NCBI GenBank assembly: GCA_020634855.1
Contig: JACKAU010000018.1
Location: 105,891-169,890 of the forward strand
Reading direction: 5' to 3'
Source of the DNA: Anaerolineales bacterium
GTDB taxonomy: Bacteria > Chloroflexota > Anaerolineae > 4572-78 > J111
DNA length: 64,000 nucleotides
Under the pieces are notes generated by a model, which worked only from the letters and a program-made list of their open reading frames with translations, had not been told where the DNA came from and did no database searches. Positions 33,390 through 43,679 of this stretch are shown in pieces. The translations under genes and the position numbers were made by a program. The stretch's first letter is position 1; each line of letters begins with the position of its first letter.

Positions 33390-34412
33390 ATGAGCCAGAG
33401 AAGAGTAACGATTGTTGAAATTGCCAAAGAGGCCGGGGTTTCGGCGCAAACCGTCTCGCGGGTGGTCAACGGGCACCCCAATGTCGCGCCCGAAACACGC
33501 GATAAGATTCAGGAGATTATCGACCGCCGGGGCTATCACCCCAGCCGGTTGGCTCGAAGTTTGCTGCGCGGGCGCAGCCACACCATCGGCGTGGTGGGCT
33601 ATGGCCTGGGGCTGTTTGGGCCGTCGCAAACGCTGGCCGGTATTATCCGCGAGGCCAACGAAGCCGGCTATTCGATTTTGCCGAATATGGCGATTGAGCC
33701 GGATATTGAAGACCCGGCCAAAGTCGTCGGCGAATTGATTGAGTATCACGTTGACGGCATTATCTGGGCCGTGCCCGAAATCGGCGGCAACCACGATGGC
33801 ATCGAGCAGATTATGGCCGAACAAGATATCCCATTCGTCTTTATCTCAATGGAACACCGGCCAAATCTGGCGGTGGTGAGTGTGGATAATCGGCTGGGCG
33901 CTCGGCTGGCAACGCAGCACCTGATCGATCAAGGCCACCGTCGCATCGCCCTGATCAAAGGGCCGCTGGATTGGTGGGAAGCGCGGGAACGGGTGCAAGG
34001 CTGGTATGAAACCATGCAGGCCAATGGGCTGACCGTTGATGAAACGCTGATCAGGCGCGGCGATTGGTCGTCCGCCGCCGGCGAGCGATGTATGCGCGAA
34101 CTGCTGCAAAGTCAAACCGATATCGATGCGGTTTTTATCAGCAACGATAGTATGGCCATCGGCGCTTTGAAGGCCGCGCGCGAGTTCGGCCTGAACGTGC
34201 CGGATGACCTGGCCATCGTTGGGTTCGACGATATTCCGGAAGCCGCCTACTTCTTTCCGGCCCTAACCACCATTCAGCAAGACCTAACCTCGTTAGGCTG
34301 TCGCGTCGTGGCCGAACTCGAACGCCTGATCACGTCCGAAGACGAGGCGCCGGTTTTACCGAACGGGCCAATTTTGATTAAGCCCAGGCTGATTGTGCGG
34401 GAAAGCGCGTAA
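33390..34412 (+). CDS. LacI-family transcriptional regulator of the arabinose locus
   Basis: A 340-residue regulator of standard LacI length. The N-terminal helix-turn-helix and hinge are textbook: VTIVEIAKEAGVSAQTVSRV, NGHPNVAPETRDKI and the hinge near GYHPSRLARSL. The sugar-binding core contains HTIGVVGYGLGLFG, HVDGIIWAVPEIG, SVDNRLGARLATQHLIDQGH, RIALIKGP, AVFISNDSMAIGALKAAREF and IVGFDDIPEAAYFFPALTT. An arabinose or pathway sugar phosphate is the likely inducer, by position between araA and the kinase gene. The likely target is the operator cluster at 27151-27196. A 41-bp array precedes it and a 96-bp element follows it. Confidence 0.93.
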   Translation: MSQRRVTIVEIAKEAGVSAQTVSRVVNGHPNVAPETRDKIQEIIDRRGYHPSRLARSLLRGRSHTIGVVGYGLGLFGPSQTLAGIIREANEAGYSILPNMAIEPDIEDPAKVVGELIEYHVDGIIWAVPEIGGNHDGIEQIMAEQDIPFVFISMEHRPNLAVVSVDNRLGARLATQHLIDQGHRRIALIKGPLDWWEARERVQGWYETMQANGLTVDETLIRRGDWSSAAGERCMRELLQSQTDIDAVFISNDSMAIGALKAAREFGLNVPDDLAIVGFDDIPEAAYFFPALTTIQQDLTSLGCRVVAELERLITSEDEAPVLPNGPILIKPRLIVRESA

Positions 34413-34428
34413 ACCTGTCCGTGAACAA

Positions 34429-34524
34429 GACCTGACAGCTTTTCAAACGGGCCTTAATGCGGCTAAATTTTCCGAATTGGCCTGCTTTTTCTCTGAACGG
34501 TAATTCCAAAAGCTGTCAGGTCTG
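34429..34524. repeat. 96-bp inverted-repeat element, second copy in arabinose locus
   Basis: Perfect 16-bp arms AGACCTGACAGCTTTT (34429-34444) and complement (34509-34524). The interior is conserved with the copy at 36427, including CGGCTAAAT, TCCGAAT and TTTTTCTCT. It begins 16 nt after the regulator stop. Downstream, 34570-34630 holds a C-rich/G-rich hairpin (CCCCCC TTT GGGGGG type). Confidence 0.8.
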
Positions 34525-34732
34525 ATATTCTTAGGACGTACGCAGTTGAGCTGTTTAGCCCCCTCTAACTCCCCCCTTTGGGGGGAGGACCAGACAAGTC
34601 CTTCCCTGTGGGAGGGATTTAGGGAGGGCTAATCCCCAACGGCGTAATTTCTACCACCAACGTAATGCCCATCGAAACTGAGCAAGTTATAAAAAATTTA
34701 GTAGGCGTATTTAAACTGAGGAGGATTCAACG

Positions 34733-34792
34733 ATGAATAACACCCCTAAATACAGTATGAGGGACTTACAAATCCCCAAAGGCGGGAGATAA
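34733..34792 (+). CDS. Putative 19-residue leader peptide upstream of the sugar kinase
   Basis: An ATG at 34733 has an almost ideal ribosome site (GAGGAGG, 8 nt upstream, better than that of the kinase gene) and opens a frame of 19 codons, MNNTPKYSMRDLQIPKGGR, ending TAA. Its last codons contain the GGCGGGAG that serves as ribosome site for the kinase ATG at 34799, six bases after the leader stop. Translation of the leader would therefore open or occupy the kinase start. It could also be a decayed gene start. Tentative because of its length. Confidence 0.45.
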   Translation: MNNTPKYSMRDLQIPKGGR

Positions 34793-34798
34793 CCAACC

Positions 34799-36400
34799 AT
34801 GAATCGAAACGAAATTCAAAAAGCAATTGAGAATGGCCAGACCGTGCTTGGCATCGAGTTCGGCTCGACGCGGATCAAGGCGGTGCTGATTGGCGAAGAT
34901 CATAAGACCATCGCCTCAGGCAGTTATGATTGGGAAAACCAATATAAAAATGGCGTCTGGACCTATAGCCTTGAAGATGTGTGGACCGGCTTGCAGGCCA
35001 GCTACCGCCAGCTTAGCAGCGAGGTGGCTGAGCACTACAACACCCCCCTCCAGACCATCGGCGCGATCGGTTTCAGCGGCATGATGCACGGCTATATGGC
35101 CTTCGATCAGGCGGGGAATCTGCTCGCGCCGTTTCGCACCTGGCGCAACACTATCACCGGCCAGGCCGCTGCCGAACTGACCGACCTGTTCCAATTCAAT
35201 ATTCCCCAACGCTGGAGCATCGCCCACCTGCATCAGGCGATATTGAACGGGGAAGCCCACATCAACGACATTAGCTATCTGACCACGCTGGCCGGCTACG
35301 TCCATTGGCAGCTAACGGGCCAAAAGGTGATGGGCATTGGCGAAGCATCCGGCATGTTCCCCATCGACAGCACCATCAACAACTACGATGCCGGCAAAAT
35401 TGCCCAGTACAACGAACTGATCGCCACCAAAAACATCCCGTGGCAACTGCAAGACATTCTGCCCCAAGTTCTGGTCGCCGGCGACACGGCCGGGCTGCTG
35501 ACCGAAGCCGGCGCAAAGCTGCTCGATCCTTCGGGCCAACTCCAGGCCGGCATCTCCCTCTGCCCGCCCGAAGGCGACGCCGGCACGGGTATGGTCGCCA
35601 CCAACAGCGTGGCCGAGCGAACAGGCAATGTCTCCGCCGGCACCTCCGTCTTTGCTATGATCGTCTTGGAAAAGGCGCTATCGAAACTGTATCCCGAAAT
35701 CGATATGGTGACGACGCCGGCCGGCATGCCCGTAGCGATGGTCCACAGCAACAATTGCACCTCCGATCTCAACGCGTGGGTCGGTCTATTCGGAGAATTT
35801 ACCGAAGCGTTGGGGGTGGTGGTCGACCAATCCCAGTTGTTTGAGATGCTCTATCAAAAAGCGCTCACCGGCGACGCGGATGGCGGCGGGCTGCTGACCT
35901 ACAACTATTTCTCCGGCGAGCATATCACCCACCTTGAGGAGGGGCGGCCCCTGTTCGTCCGCACCCCCGAAAGCCGGTTCACCCTGGCCAACTTCATGCG
36001 GGTGCATCTGTTCTCGGCGCTGGGGGCGTTGAAGATCGGCTTGGATATTCTGTTTGAACAGGAGCAAGTGCAGATCGACCAAATTCTCGGTCACGGCGGC
36101 TTCTTCAAAACCAAGGGCGTGGGGCAAAAGATGATGGCCGCGGCCATGAATGTCCCGGTGTCGGTGATGGAAACCGCCGGCGAGGGCGGCGCTTGGGGGA
36201 TTGCTTTGCTGGCCGCCTATATGCTCCAAAAGGCCGAGGACGAACTTTTGGCCGCCTATCTTACCAACAAGGTTTTTGCCGGAGAAGACAGCACGACCAT
36301 AGCCCCTGATCAAAGGGATGTTGATGGCTTTGCCGCATTTATGGCTCGCTACCAAGAAGGGCTGGTCATCGAACGAGCCGCTGTGGAGGCGTTAAAGTAA
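34799..36400 (+). CDS. araB: FGGY-family carbohydrate kinase, probable L-ribulokinase
   Basis: A 533-residue FGGY kinase. The N-terminal phosphate motif is VLGIEFGSTRIKAVLIG, then AIGFSGMMHGYMAFD, FRTWRN, EGDAGTGMVATNSVAERTGN with the GTS nucleotide segment (NVSAGTSVFAM), and the C-terminal ILGHGGFFKTKGVGQKMMA and ETAGEGGAWGIALLAAY. It is a different subgroup from the Escherichia coli AraB, of a type I recall from arabinose loci between araA and araD in other phyla. Its position before araD makes phosphorylation of L-ribulose the best inference; xylulose is the alternative. Confidence 0.85.
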   Translation: MNRNEIQKAIENGQTVLGIEFGSTRIKAVLIGEDHKTIASGSYDWENQYKNGVWTYSLEDVWTGLQASYRQLSSEVAEHYNTPLQTIGAIGFSGMMHGYMAFDQAGNLLAPFRTWRNTITGQAAAELTDLFQFNIPQRWSIAHLHQAILNGEAHINDISYLTTLAGYVHWQLTGQKVMGIGEASGMFPIDSTINNYDAGKIAQYNELIATKNIPWQLQDILPQVLVAGDTAGLLTEAGAKLLDPSGQLQAGISLCPPEGDAGTGMVATNSVAERTGNVSAGTSVFAMIVLEKALSKLYPEIDMVTTPAGMPVAMVHSNNCTSDLNAWVGLFGEFTEALGVVVDQSQLFEMLYQKALTGDADGGGLLTYNYFSGEHITHLEEGRPLFVRTPESRFTLANFMRVHLFSALGALKIGLDILFEQEQVQIDQILGHGGFFKTKGVGQKMMAAAMNVPVSVMETAGEGGAWGIALLAAYMLQKAEDELLAAYLTNKVFAGEDSTTIAPDQRDVDGFAAFMARYQEGLVIERAAVEALK

Positions 36401-36426
36401 CTCAAGCTGCCACCATTCCAAGAACA

Positions 36427-36522
36427 AGACCTGACAGGTTTTCAAACGAACCTTAACTCGGCTAAATGGTCCGAATAACCCAGATTTTTCTCTAAAAAGT
36501 ATCTCCAAAACCTGTCAGGTCT
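36427..36522. repeat. 96-bp inverted-repeat element, third copy in arabinose locus
   Basis: Perfect 16-bp arms AGACCTGACAGGTTTT (36427-36442) and complement (36507-36522). Compared with the copy at 34429, position 12 of the left arm is G instead of C and the partner base in the right arm has changed to match. It lies between the kinase gene and araD. Confidence 0.8.
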
Positions 36523-36570
36523 GATGGGTAGCAACTTGGGTTATAAAATAGGTAAAAATGAGGAAGTGTT

Positions 36571-37218
36571 ATGCTTGAAAAACTAAAAGAAGAATTGGTG
36601 CAATTGCACCTTGAACTGCCCAAAAATAATCTGGTCGCCTGGACCAGCGGCAACATCAGCGCCCGCGATCCGGAGACGAATTTGGTGGTCATCAAACCCA
36701 GCGGCGTTAAATTTCCCGATTTGACGCGAGACAACATGGTGGTGGTCGATATCGAGGGTAATATCGTTGATGGCGAATACAAAGCCTCCTCCGATACGGC
36801 CTCGCATTGCTACATTTACCGCCACATGCCTGAGGTGGGCGGCATTGTTCACACCCATTCTCGATATGCTACCGCCTTTGCCACCCACGGCCGAGCTATT
36901 CCCTGCATCACCACCGCCATGGGCGACGAATTCGGCGGCGATATTCCCTGCGGCGGCTTTGCGCTCATTGGGGGCGAGGAGATCGGGCAGGTAGTGGTCG
37001 AGACCCTACGCGGCAGCCGCAGCCCGGCCTGTTTGCTGCAAAGTCACGGCGTCTTTACCGTTGGCCCCACCGCCGAAAAAGCGGTGAAAGCGGCCGTAAT
37101 GACCGAAGACAACGCCGCCATTGCCTGGGCCTCGCTAATGCTCGGCACGCCCTTGACCATTGACCCCGGCGATATTGATAAGCTGTATGATCGGTATACG
37201 AACGTGTACGGGCAGTAA
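36571..37218 (+). CDS. araD: L-ribulose-5-phosphate 4-epimerase
   Basis: A 215-residue class II aldolase-fold enzyme that converts L-ribulose 5-phosphate to D-xylulose 5-phosphate. It shows VAWTSGNISARD, VIKPSGVKFPDL and ASSDTASHCYIYRHMPEVGG with the zinc ligands HTHS, then AMGDEFGGDIPCGGFALIG and a late SHGVFTVG His. The length is close to the family's usual 230 residues. It completes the arabinose route from AraA through the kinase to the pentose phosphate pathway. The start ATG has a weak ribosome site (GAGGAAG-like, GAGGAAGTGTT before ATG). Confidence 0.95.
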   Translation: MLEKLKEELVQLHLELPKNNLVAWTSGNISARDPETNLVVIKPSGVKFPDLTRDNMVVVDIEGNIVDGEYKASSDTASHCYIYRHMPEVGGIVHTHSRYATAFATHGRAIPCITTAMGDEFGGDIPCGGFALIGGEEIGQVVVETLRGSRSPACLLQSHGVFTVGPTAEKAVKAAVMTEDNAAIAWASLMLGTPLTIDPGDIDKLYDRYTNVYGQ

Positions 37219-37231
37219 AAGGTTTATTTCA

Positions 37232-37292
37232 CCCTCACCCCGTCGCTAGCGCGACTCCTCTCTCCCTGAGGGAGAGGGGTTGGGGGTGAGGG
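37232..37292. terminator. Long nested hairpin after araD, probable terminator
   Basis: The outer arms CCCTCACCCC (37232-37241) and GGGGTGAGGG (37283-37292) enclose an inner stem CTCTCCC (37260-37266) and GGGAGAG (37270-37276). This C/G-rich word family is frequent in bacterial gaps. It lies between the convergent araD and malic enzyme genes. Confidence 0.55.
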
Positions 37293-37303
37293 CAAAATTT
37301 ACC

Positions 37304-37360
37304 GGAGCGACAAAGCTGGCTTTGTCATTCAGGCAGGGTCAAAGTAAACTTTGACGCTCC
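37304..37360. repeat. Dispersed palindromic element, copy C
   Basis: The best-preserved copy: outer ends GGAGCG (37304-37309) and CGCTCC (37355-37360), an inner hairpin GACAAAGC/CTTTGTC with a 3-nt loop, and a second hairpin GTCAAAGT, AA, ACTTTGAC (37338-37355). Related copies are at 535 and 14904. Confidence 0.75.
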
Positions 37361-37389
37361 AGATTTTTATTTTTAGATGAGTTGACCGC

Positions 37390-39636
<2,247 letters not shown>

Positions 39637-39867
39637 CCTGCTCTCTCTCCTTTTGTTTATTTGATTGTTAGTTGGTTAGTTTGATTGTTAGCTGGTTAGT
39701 AGTTGGTTTGATAGTTGGTTGATTTGATTGTTGACTGATAAGTCTATGGGGTTAGGAAGTTTGTGATGTTATCCAAATAGCTGATTAAATCGCTCTTTGG
39801 CAAAACGCGCCCGTAATCGGATCTAAAAACTCCCTAAACTCCATAAACTCTACAAACTCTATAAACT
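39637..39867. other. Low-complexity intergenic region
   Basis: Degenerate tandem words GATTGTTAGTTGGTTAGTTT at 39660-39735, and ACTCCATAAACTCTACAAAC words at 39830-39865. The latter resemble those after the binding-protein gene at 28430-28500. No gene seen. Confidence 0.6.
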
Positions 39868-41349
39868 CTACGCCGTCAACAGCTTATCGATCGCCTGGGT
39901 CAACTCGGCCATGTTACTGACCCGGTGGACGGCGTTGGCCAGCGGCAAATAATCGATCATATCGCTGTCGCCGCTGCCCCACTGGCGCGGGTGTTCCGGG
40001 TTGAACCAGATGACGCGCTTGCTGCGGCGCTGAATCTGCTCCATCAGGTCCAGACGCGGGTCGCGGTAGTTGTTGCGGGCGTCGCCGACGAACACGACGG
40101 TGGTCCGGTGATCGATGGTGTCGGCAAAGCGGGCCATCAACGTGTTGAGGCTGTTGCCCAGGTCGGTGCTGTAGTAGCCCGGCTGTAAATCGGGGCGGGC
40201 CAGAACAATTTCCAGCGCCTCGTGGGGAGGATGCTCGGCGAAATCTTCGGTGATGTTGCCCAAATCGCTGACAAAGCCGAAGCTGTGGGTGCTGCTGATC
40301 TGGTCCTGCAATTCGTAGACCATTCGCAGCAGAAAGCTGACGGTGTTCCGCATACTGGTGGACAGGTCACAGATGAGGACAATCTTCGGCTTGAGATGGC
40401 GGCGCTTGTATTTGAGTTCCAGCGGCACGCCGCCGTAGCGCAAGTTGGTTCGGATCGTTTTCTTGGCGTCCAGCACGCCGCTCTTGTCGCGTTTGCGTCG
40501 CAGTGCGGCCCGGCTGCGCAGTTGAGCCACCAGACGGCGCACCTCGTGGCGCAGTTCGTCGGCTTCTTCCTCGCTCAGCCGGTCAAAAGGCCGGTGCATC
40601 AGATCATCGGGCTGCGGCGTATCGCGATTTTGGTTGTCTTCCTGGGTGCGCTGCTCGGCGGCCCGGCGGCCCACATAGCGCGAAATCTGCTCGGCCAGGG
40701 CCTCTTTGTTTTCCTCCATACCGTCCATCAGTTGGTCGATGCTCTGTTGGCTCATACCCATCTGCTTAAGCAGATCGGGCAACTGCTTCATCAACTCTTC
40801 CAGTAACCGCATGCCCAACTCGCGCATCATCCGCGACTCGACCCAGCGCTGCTCGTGCGGCCGGCGAGCGTTCTGCAAGCCCGACTGCTGCCCGGCCTGA
40901 TCGAGCGCCTCATCGCTCAAGTTCTGACCTTGCAACAACGCCTGCAGCAACTGCATCAAACTATCGAGCTGCCGGCTGTTGGCCTGATTTCGACTCTGGC
41001 TAAACTGATTATTGTTGCCCTGCTGCCCCTGCTGATTCTGTTGGCGCATCTGCTCCAATAAGGCCCGCAGCGCCTGCTGCAACATCTGCTGCTCTTCCGG
41101 CGATAGATCATCGTTGAGGTTGAGCATCGGCGGGCTGTCGGTGCCAAAGTAAAGGGGAAACAGATCATCAAAAACCGGCTGGTCATTGGCTTCCTTAACC
41201 AGGGTACTACGCAGCGAATGCCGAAAATCCTGGCGGTTCTGGACGCCCAGAAACCCGGTCGCGTTAAACGCGTCCTGACTCTCAGCAATCGACACGCGAA
41301 TCCCGGCCGCGCGCAAACCGGCGATAAATTCGACAATGCGTTGGTCCAT
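39868..41349 (-). CDS. VWA-domain protein of the CoxE type
   Basis: A 493-residue protein. The N-terminal third is of CoxE type (RIVEFIAGLRAAGIRVSIAESQDAF). A Gln/Asn-rich helical middle follows (residues 95-200, MRQQNQQGQQGNNNQF). The C-terminal third is a von Willebrand A domain with an intact MIDAS: DLSTSM, then the Thr and Asp positions in YSTDLGNSL and VVFVGDARNN. It is paired with the MoxR ATPase 135 nt upstream, an arrangement in which ATPase and VWA protein act together to insert metals or remodel a client complex. No carbon monoxide dehydrogenase genes are present, so the client is unknown. AGGAGG precedes the ATG by 5 nt. Confidence 0.88.
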   Translation of the reverse strand: MDQRIVEFIAGLRAAGIRVSIAESQDAFNATGFLGVQNRQDFRHSLRSTLVKEANDQPVFDDLFPLYFGTDSPPMLNLNDDLSPEEQQMLQQALRALLEQMRQQNQQGQQGNNNQFSQSRNQANSRQLDSLMQLLQALLQGQNLSDEALDQAGQQSGLQNARRPHEQRWVESRMMRELGMRLLEELMKQLPDLLKQMGMSQQSIDQLMDGMEENKEALAEQISRYVGRRAAEQRTQEDNQNRDTPQPDDLMHRPFDRLSEEEADELRHEVRRLVAQLRSRAALRRKRDKSGVLDAKKTIRTNLRYGGVPLELKYKRRHLKPKIVLICDLSTSMRNTVSFLLRMVYELQDQISSTHSFGFVSDLGNITEDFAEHPPHEALEIVLARPDLQPGYYSTDLGNSLNTLMARFADTIDHRTTVVFVGDARNNYRDPRLDLMEQIQRRSKRVIWFNPEHPRQWGSGDSDMIDYLPLANAVHRVSNMAELTQAIDKLLTA

Positions 41350-41360
41350 TTTTACCTCCT

Positions 41361-41389
41361 GATGATGGATGGATGGATGGATGGATGGG
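41361..41389. repeat. GGAT tetranucleotide microsatellite
   Basis: About six GGAT/GATG units directly upstream of the ribosome site of the VWA gene (minus strand). Further GTTGGTTGG words continue to 41430, with a partial complement (CCAACCCACTAACCCACC) at 41457-41480. Confidence 0.8.
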
Positions 41390-41484
41390 TAGTTGGTCGG
41401 TTGGTTGGACGGTTGGCTAGTTGGTTGATCTGGCTTTAACCAACAAACAAACCATCCAACCCACTAACCCACCAACCCACTAAT

Positions 41485-42462
41485 TTAACCATAAACGTTC
41501 CGGTAGCTGCCAAAGTCATCCGGATCAAACCCTTTCTTGCCGCGCCGGCCGCCGCCTTCGGAACCAGGGCGGAAGAGGGACCGTTTGGCCCGAATAATAT
41601 CGGTTTCATGTTTGAGTAAAACGGTCATCGTATTGGCCACGGTTTTCTCATCGAGCTGCTTGGCGTTGAGTTTGACCAAAGCCTTGGCCCAATCCAAAGT
41701 CTCGCTGATCGAAGGCGACTTTTTCAGGTCAAGCTGGCGCAGTTGCTGAACCAGTTGGACCGCCTGTTCGGCTAATTTCGGGGCGAGGTTAGGCACCTTC
41801 AAACGCACAATGCGCAGCTCCGACTCAATGGAAGGATAATCGATATGAATGTAGAGACAGCGGCGCTTGAGAGCCTCGCTCAACTCACGGGTGTTGTTAC
41901 TGGTCAAAAAGACCGTGGGCTGGTGGCGAGCGGCAATCGTGCCGAGTTCAGGCACAGTCACCTGGAAGTCGCTCAAAACCTCCAGTAAGAACGCTTCAAA
42001 CTCCACATCGGCCCGGTCGATTTCGTCGATCAGCAGCACCACCGGCTGGTCGCACATCAACGCCTGCAAGAGCGGCCGGGGTAGTAAAAATCGCTCGGAG
42101 AAGAAGACCTCCTCCTCGGCCGCGATGCGGTCGGCAGCTTCTGTCAGCGACACCGTGCCTTCGATCACCTGGCTCAACTTATCCCGCAGCAGTTGGGTGT
42201 AGAGCATCTGCTTGGCATATTCCCATTCGTACAGCGCTTTGGTTTCGTCCAGTCCTTCGTAACACTGCAACCGAATAAAAGGTCGTCCGGTAGCCGCCGC
42301 CCAGGCTTTACTCAGTTCGGTCTTGCCGACGCCGGCCGGACCTTCACTGAGTATCGGCTTTTCTAGCTGGTCGGCCAGATAAACCACCGTGGCGATCTCA
42401 TCGGAGGCAATGTACATCTGGGCCATTAGCTCGTCTTTTATTTTTTCCGTTGCGTCAGACAT
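41485..42462 (-). CDS. MoxR-family AAA+ ATPase (CoxD-like)
   Basis: A 325-residue AAA+ protein. Walker A is EGPAGVGKTELSKAW (about 40-54), Walker B is VVLLIDEIDRAD (about 141-152), sensor 1 is VFLTSNNTRELSEALKRRCLY, which also carries the arginine finger segment, and the C-terminal lid has SISETLDWAKAL. Typical of MoxR proteins that work with VWA partners, here the gene at 39868. Upstream, AGGAG is followed by a three-codon frame ATG-ACT-TAA whose stop overlaps the real ATG (TAATG). Confidence 0.9.
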   Translation of the reverse strand: MSDATEKIKDELMAQMYIASDEIATVVYLADQLEKPILSEGPAGVGKTELSKAWAAATGRPFIRLQCYEGLDETKALYEWEYAKQMLYTQLLRDKLSQVIEGTVSLTEAADRIAAEEEVFFSERFLLPRPLLQALMCDQPVVLLIDEIDRADVEFEAFLLEVLSDFQVTVPELGTIAARHQPTVFLTSNNTRELSEALKRRCLYIHIDYPSIESELRIVRLKVPNLAPKLAEQAVQLVQQLRQLDLKKSPSISETLDWAKALVKLNAKQLDEKTVANTMTVLLKHETDIIRAKRSLFRPGSEGGGRRGKKGFDPDDFGSYRNVYG

Positions 42463-42616
42463 TAAGTCATGCTCCTATGGCTAATCAGTGCAATATTATT
42501 TTGATGGGCAGGTAGGGGAGTTAGGGGTAAAGGTTTTCAACTTGCGATGAAAGTTGTCCACAAGTGAATGTATTATGGCTGGCATAGCAGAGAATGTCAA
42601 GCAGTTTCTCGCTTTA

Positions 42617-42698
42617 AAGGTGACGGTCACTGGTGAAGGAGTAAAGCCGTTGATGTCGTCGATCAGATGGGCATTCTTGACTAAGTGACCGTCACCTT
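42617..42698. repeat. Inverted repeat of the GGTGAC type
   Basis: Perfect 15-bp arms AAGGTGACGGTCACT (42617-42631) and complement (42684-42698). The right arm encodes the last residues and stop of the CPBP protease. The arms resemble those of the element at 58240-58326. It may end transcription of the protease gene. Confidence 0.65.
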
Positions 42699-43679
42699 AT
42701 TGCTGTCGGGCCTTCGCGACCCGACCAGCCAGACCACGACACAGCTTATCACCAGCACAATTGTCACCGCCAGGCCGCCTTCCGGGCCAAATGGGCCGCC
42801 GGTAAGCCAATCCGGGCCGATTTCCATTAAGTTGAACAACGTCCCACCGGGAGCCGGCTGGCCGCTCACTTCAAAGCCAAAGAGATTGCCCTGGGCCCAA
42901 TTCCAGACGGTGTGGATGCTAAAGACACCCCACATACTCTGGTCGGCCAAGGCGTACAAAGCAGCAAATAGACCAAACAGCGCCAGATTGAGCATGGCGA
43001 TGAGGCTTAGATTGGGATTAAGCGAATGAAGTCCGGCAAATAACAGCGATGACACCAGGATGCCCAACCAGGGCCGGTAACGCGCTCCGATGACCGGCAG
43101 CAGCCAGCCCCGCGTTAGCGCTTCTTCCGCCGCGCCCTGAACCATCCAGCCGGCCAGCACCAGCAAAACCCCGCCTAAGGCCAAGACGCCGGTAGATGAA
43201 GACTCACCCGGCTCGACCGCAATAAAGCCCATTGCCGCCGAAATACCGACCGAAACCATAAACATCACCAATCCGACCAGGCCGCCGCGCAAATATTTTT
43301 GCCAGGCGGCGGGTCGCTCCAGGCCGATAGTCCACAACGGTCGCTTTTCAAACAGGGCCAGCCAGGCCCAGAGGATGAGAAAGATAGGGCCGAAGGAGCA
43401 GATCAAAAAGATCGCCTGTTCTAAGCCGGTGTCTGGAAAAAGGTAGCTCATGACCACGGCCGGATCGCCGCTGCTCAAGCCTTGTTGTAACTGGGCTGAG
43501 GTAAATTGGCCGGCGGCCAGTGAGGTTAAGAGGACCAGGATTATGGCGATGGGGCCGCCAATCAATTGAGCCGCGAAAATGAAAACCACGGCCAGAATAA
43601 TGGCGACAATCAAATGGGGCAGTCGTTTACCGGATCGAGCCAGGGTAAACAATTGATTTTGCGGGGACAGCAGCCTCAT
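42681..43679 (-). CDS. CPBP-family intramembrane metalloprotease
   Basis: A 332-residue protein with about eight helices. The Abi/CPBP motifs are present: EEALTRGWLLP (EExxxR), FAGLHSLNPN (FxxxH) and HTVWNWAQG (HxxxN/B). Related members include CaaX prenyl proteases and bacteriocin-immunity proteins; the substrate is unknown. Its start overlaps the stop of the pentapeptide-repeat gene (ATGA at 43676), so the two are translated together. The C-terminal three residues come from the inverted repeat at 42617-42698. Confidence 0.9.
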   Translation of the reverse strand: MRLLSPQNQLFTLARSGKRLPHLIVAIILAVVFIFAAQLIGGPIAIILVLLTSLAAGQFTSAQLQQGLSSGDPAVVMSYLFPDTGLEQAIFLICSFGPIFLILWAWLALFEKRPLWTIGLERPAAWQKYLRGGLVGLVMFMVSVGISAAMGFIAVEPGESSSTGVLALGGVLLVLAGWMVQGAAEEALTRGWLLPVIGARYRPWLGILVSSLLFAGLHSLNPNLSLIAMLNLALFGLFAALYALADQSMWGVFSIHTVWNWAQGNLFGFEVSGQPAPGGTLFNLMEIGPDWLTGGPFGPEGGLAVTIVLVISCVVVWLVGSRRPDSNKVTVT

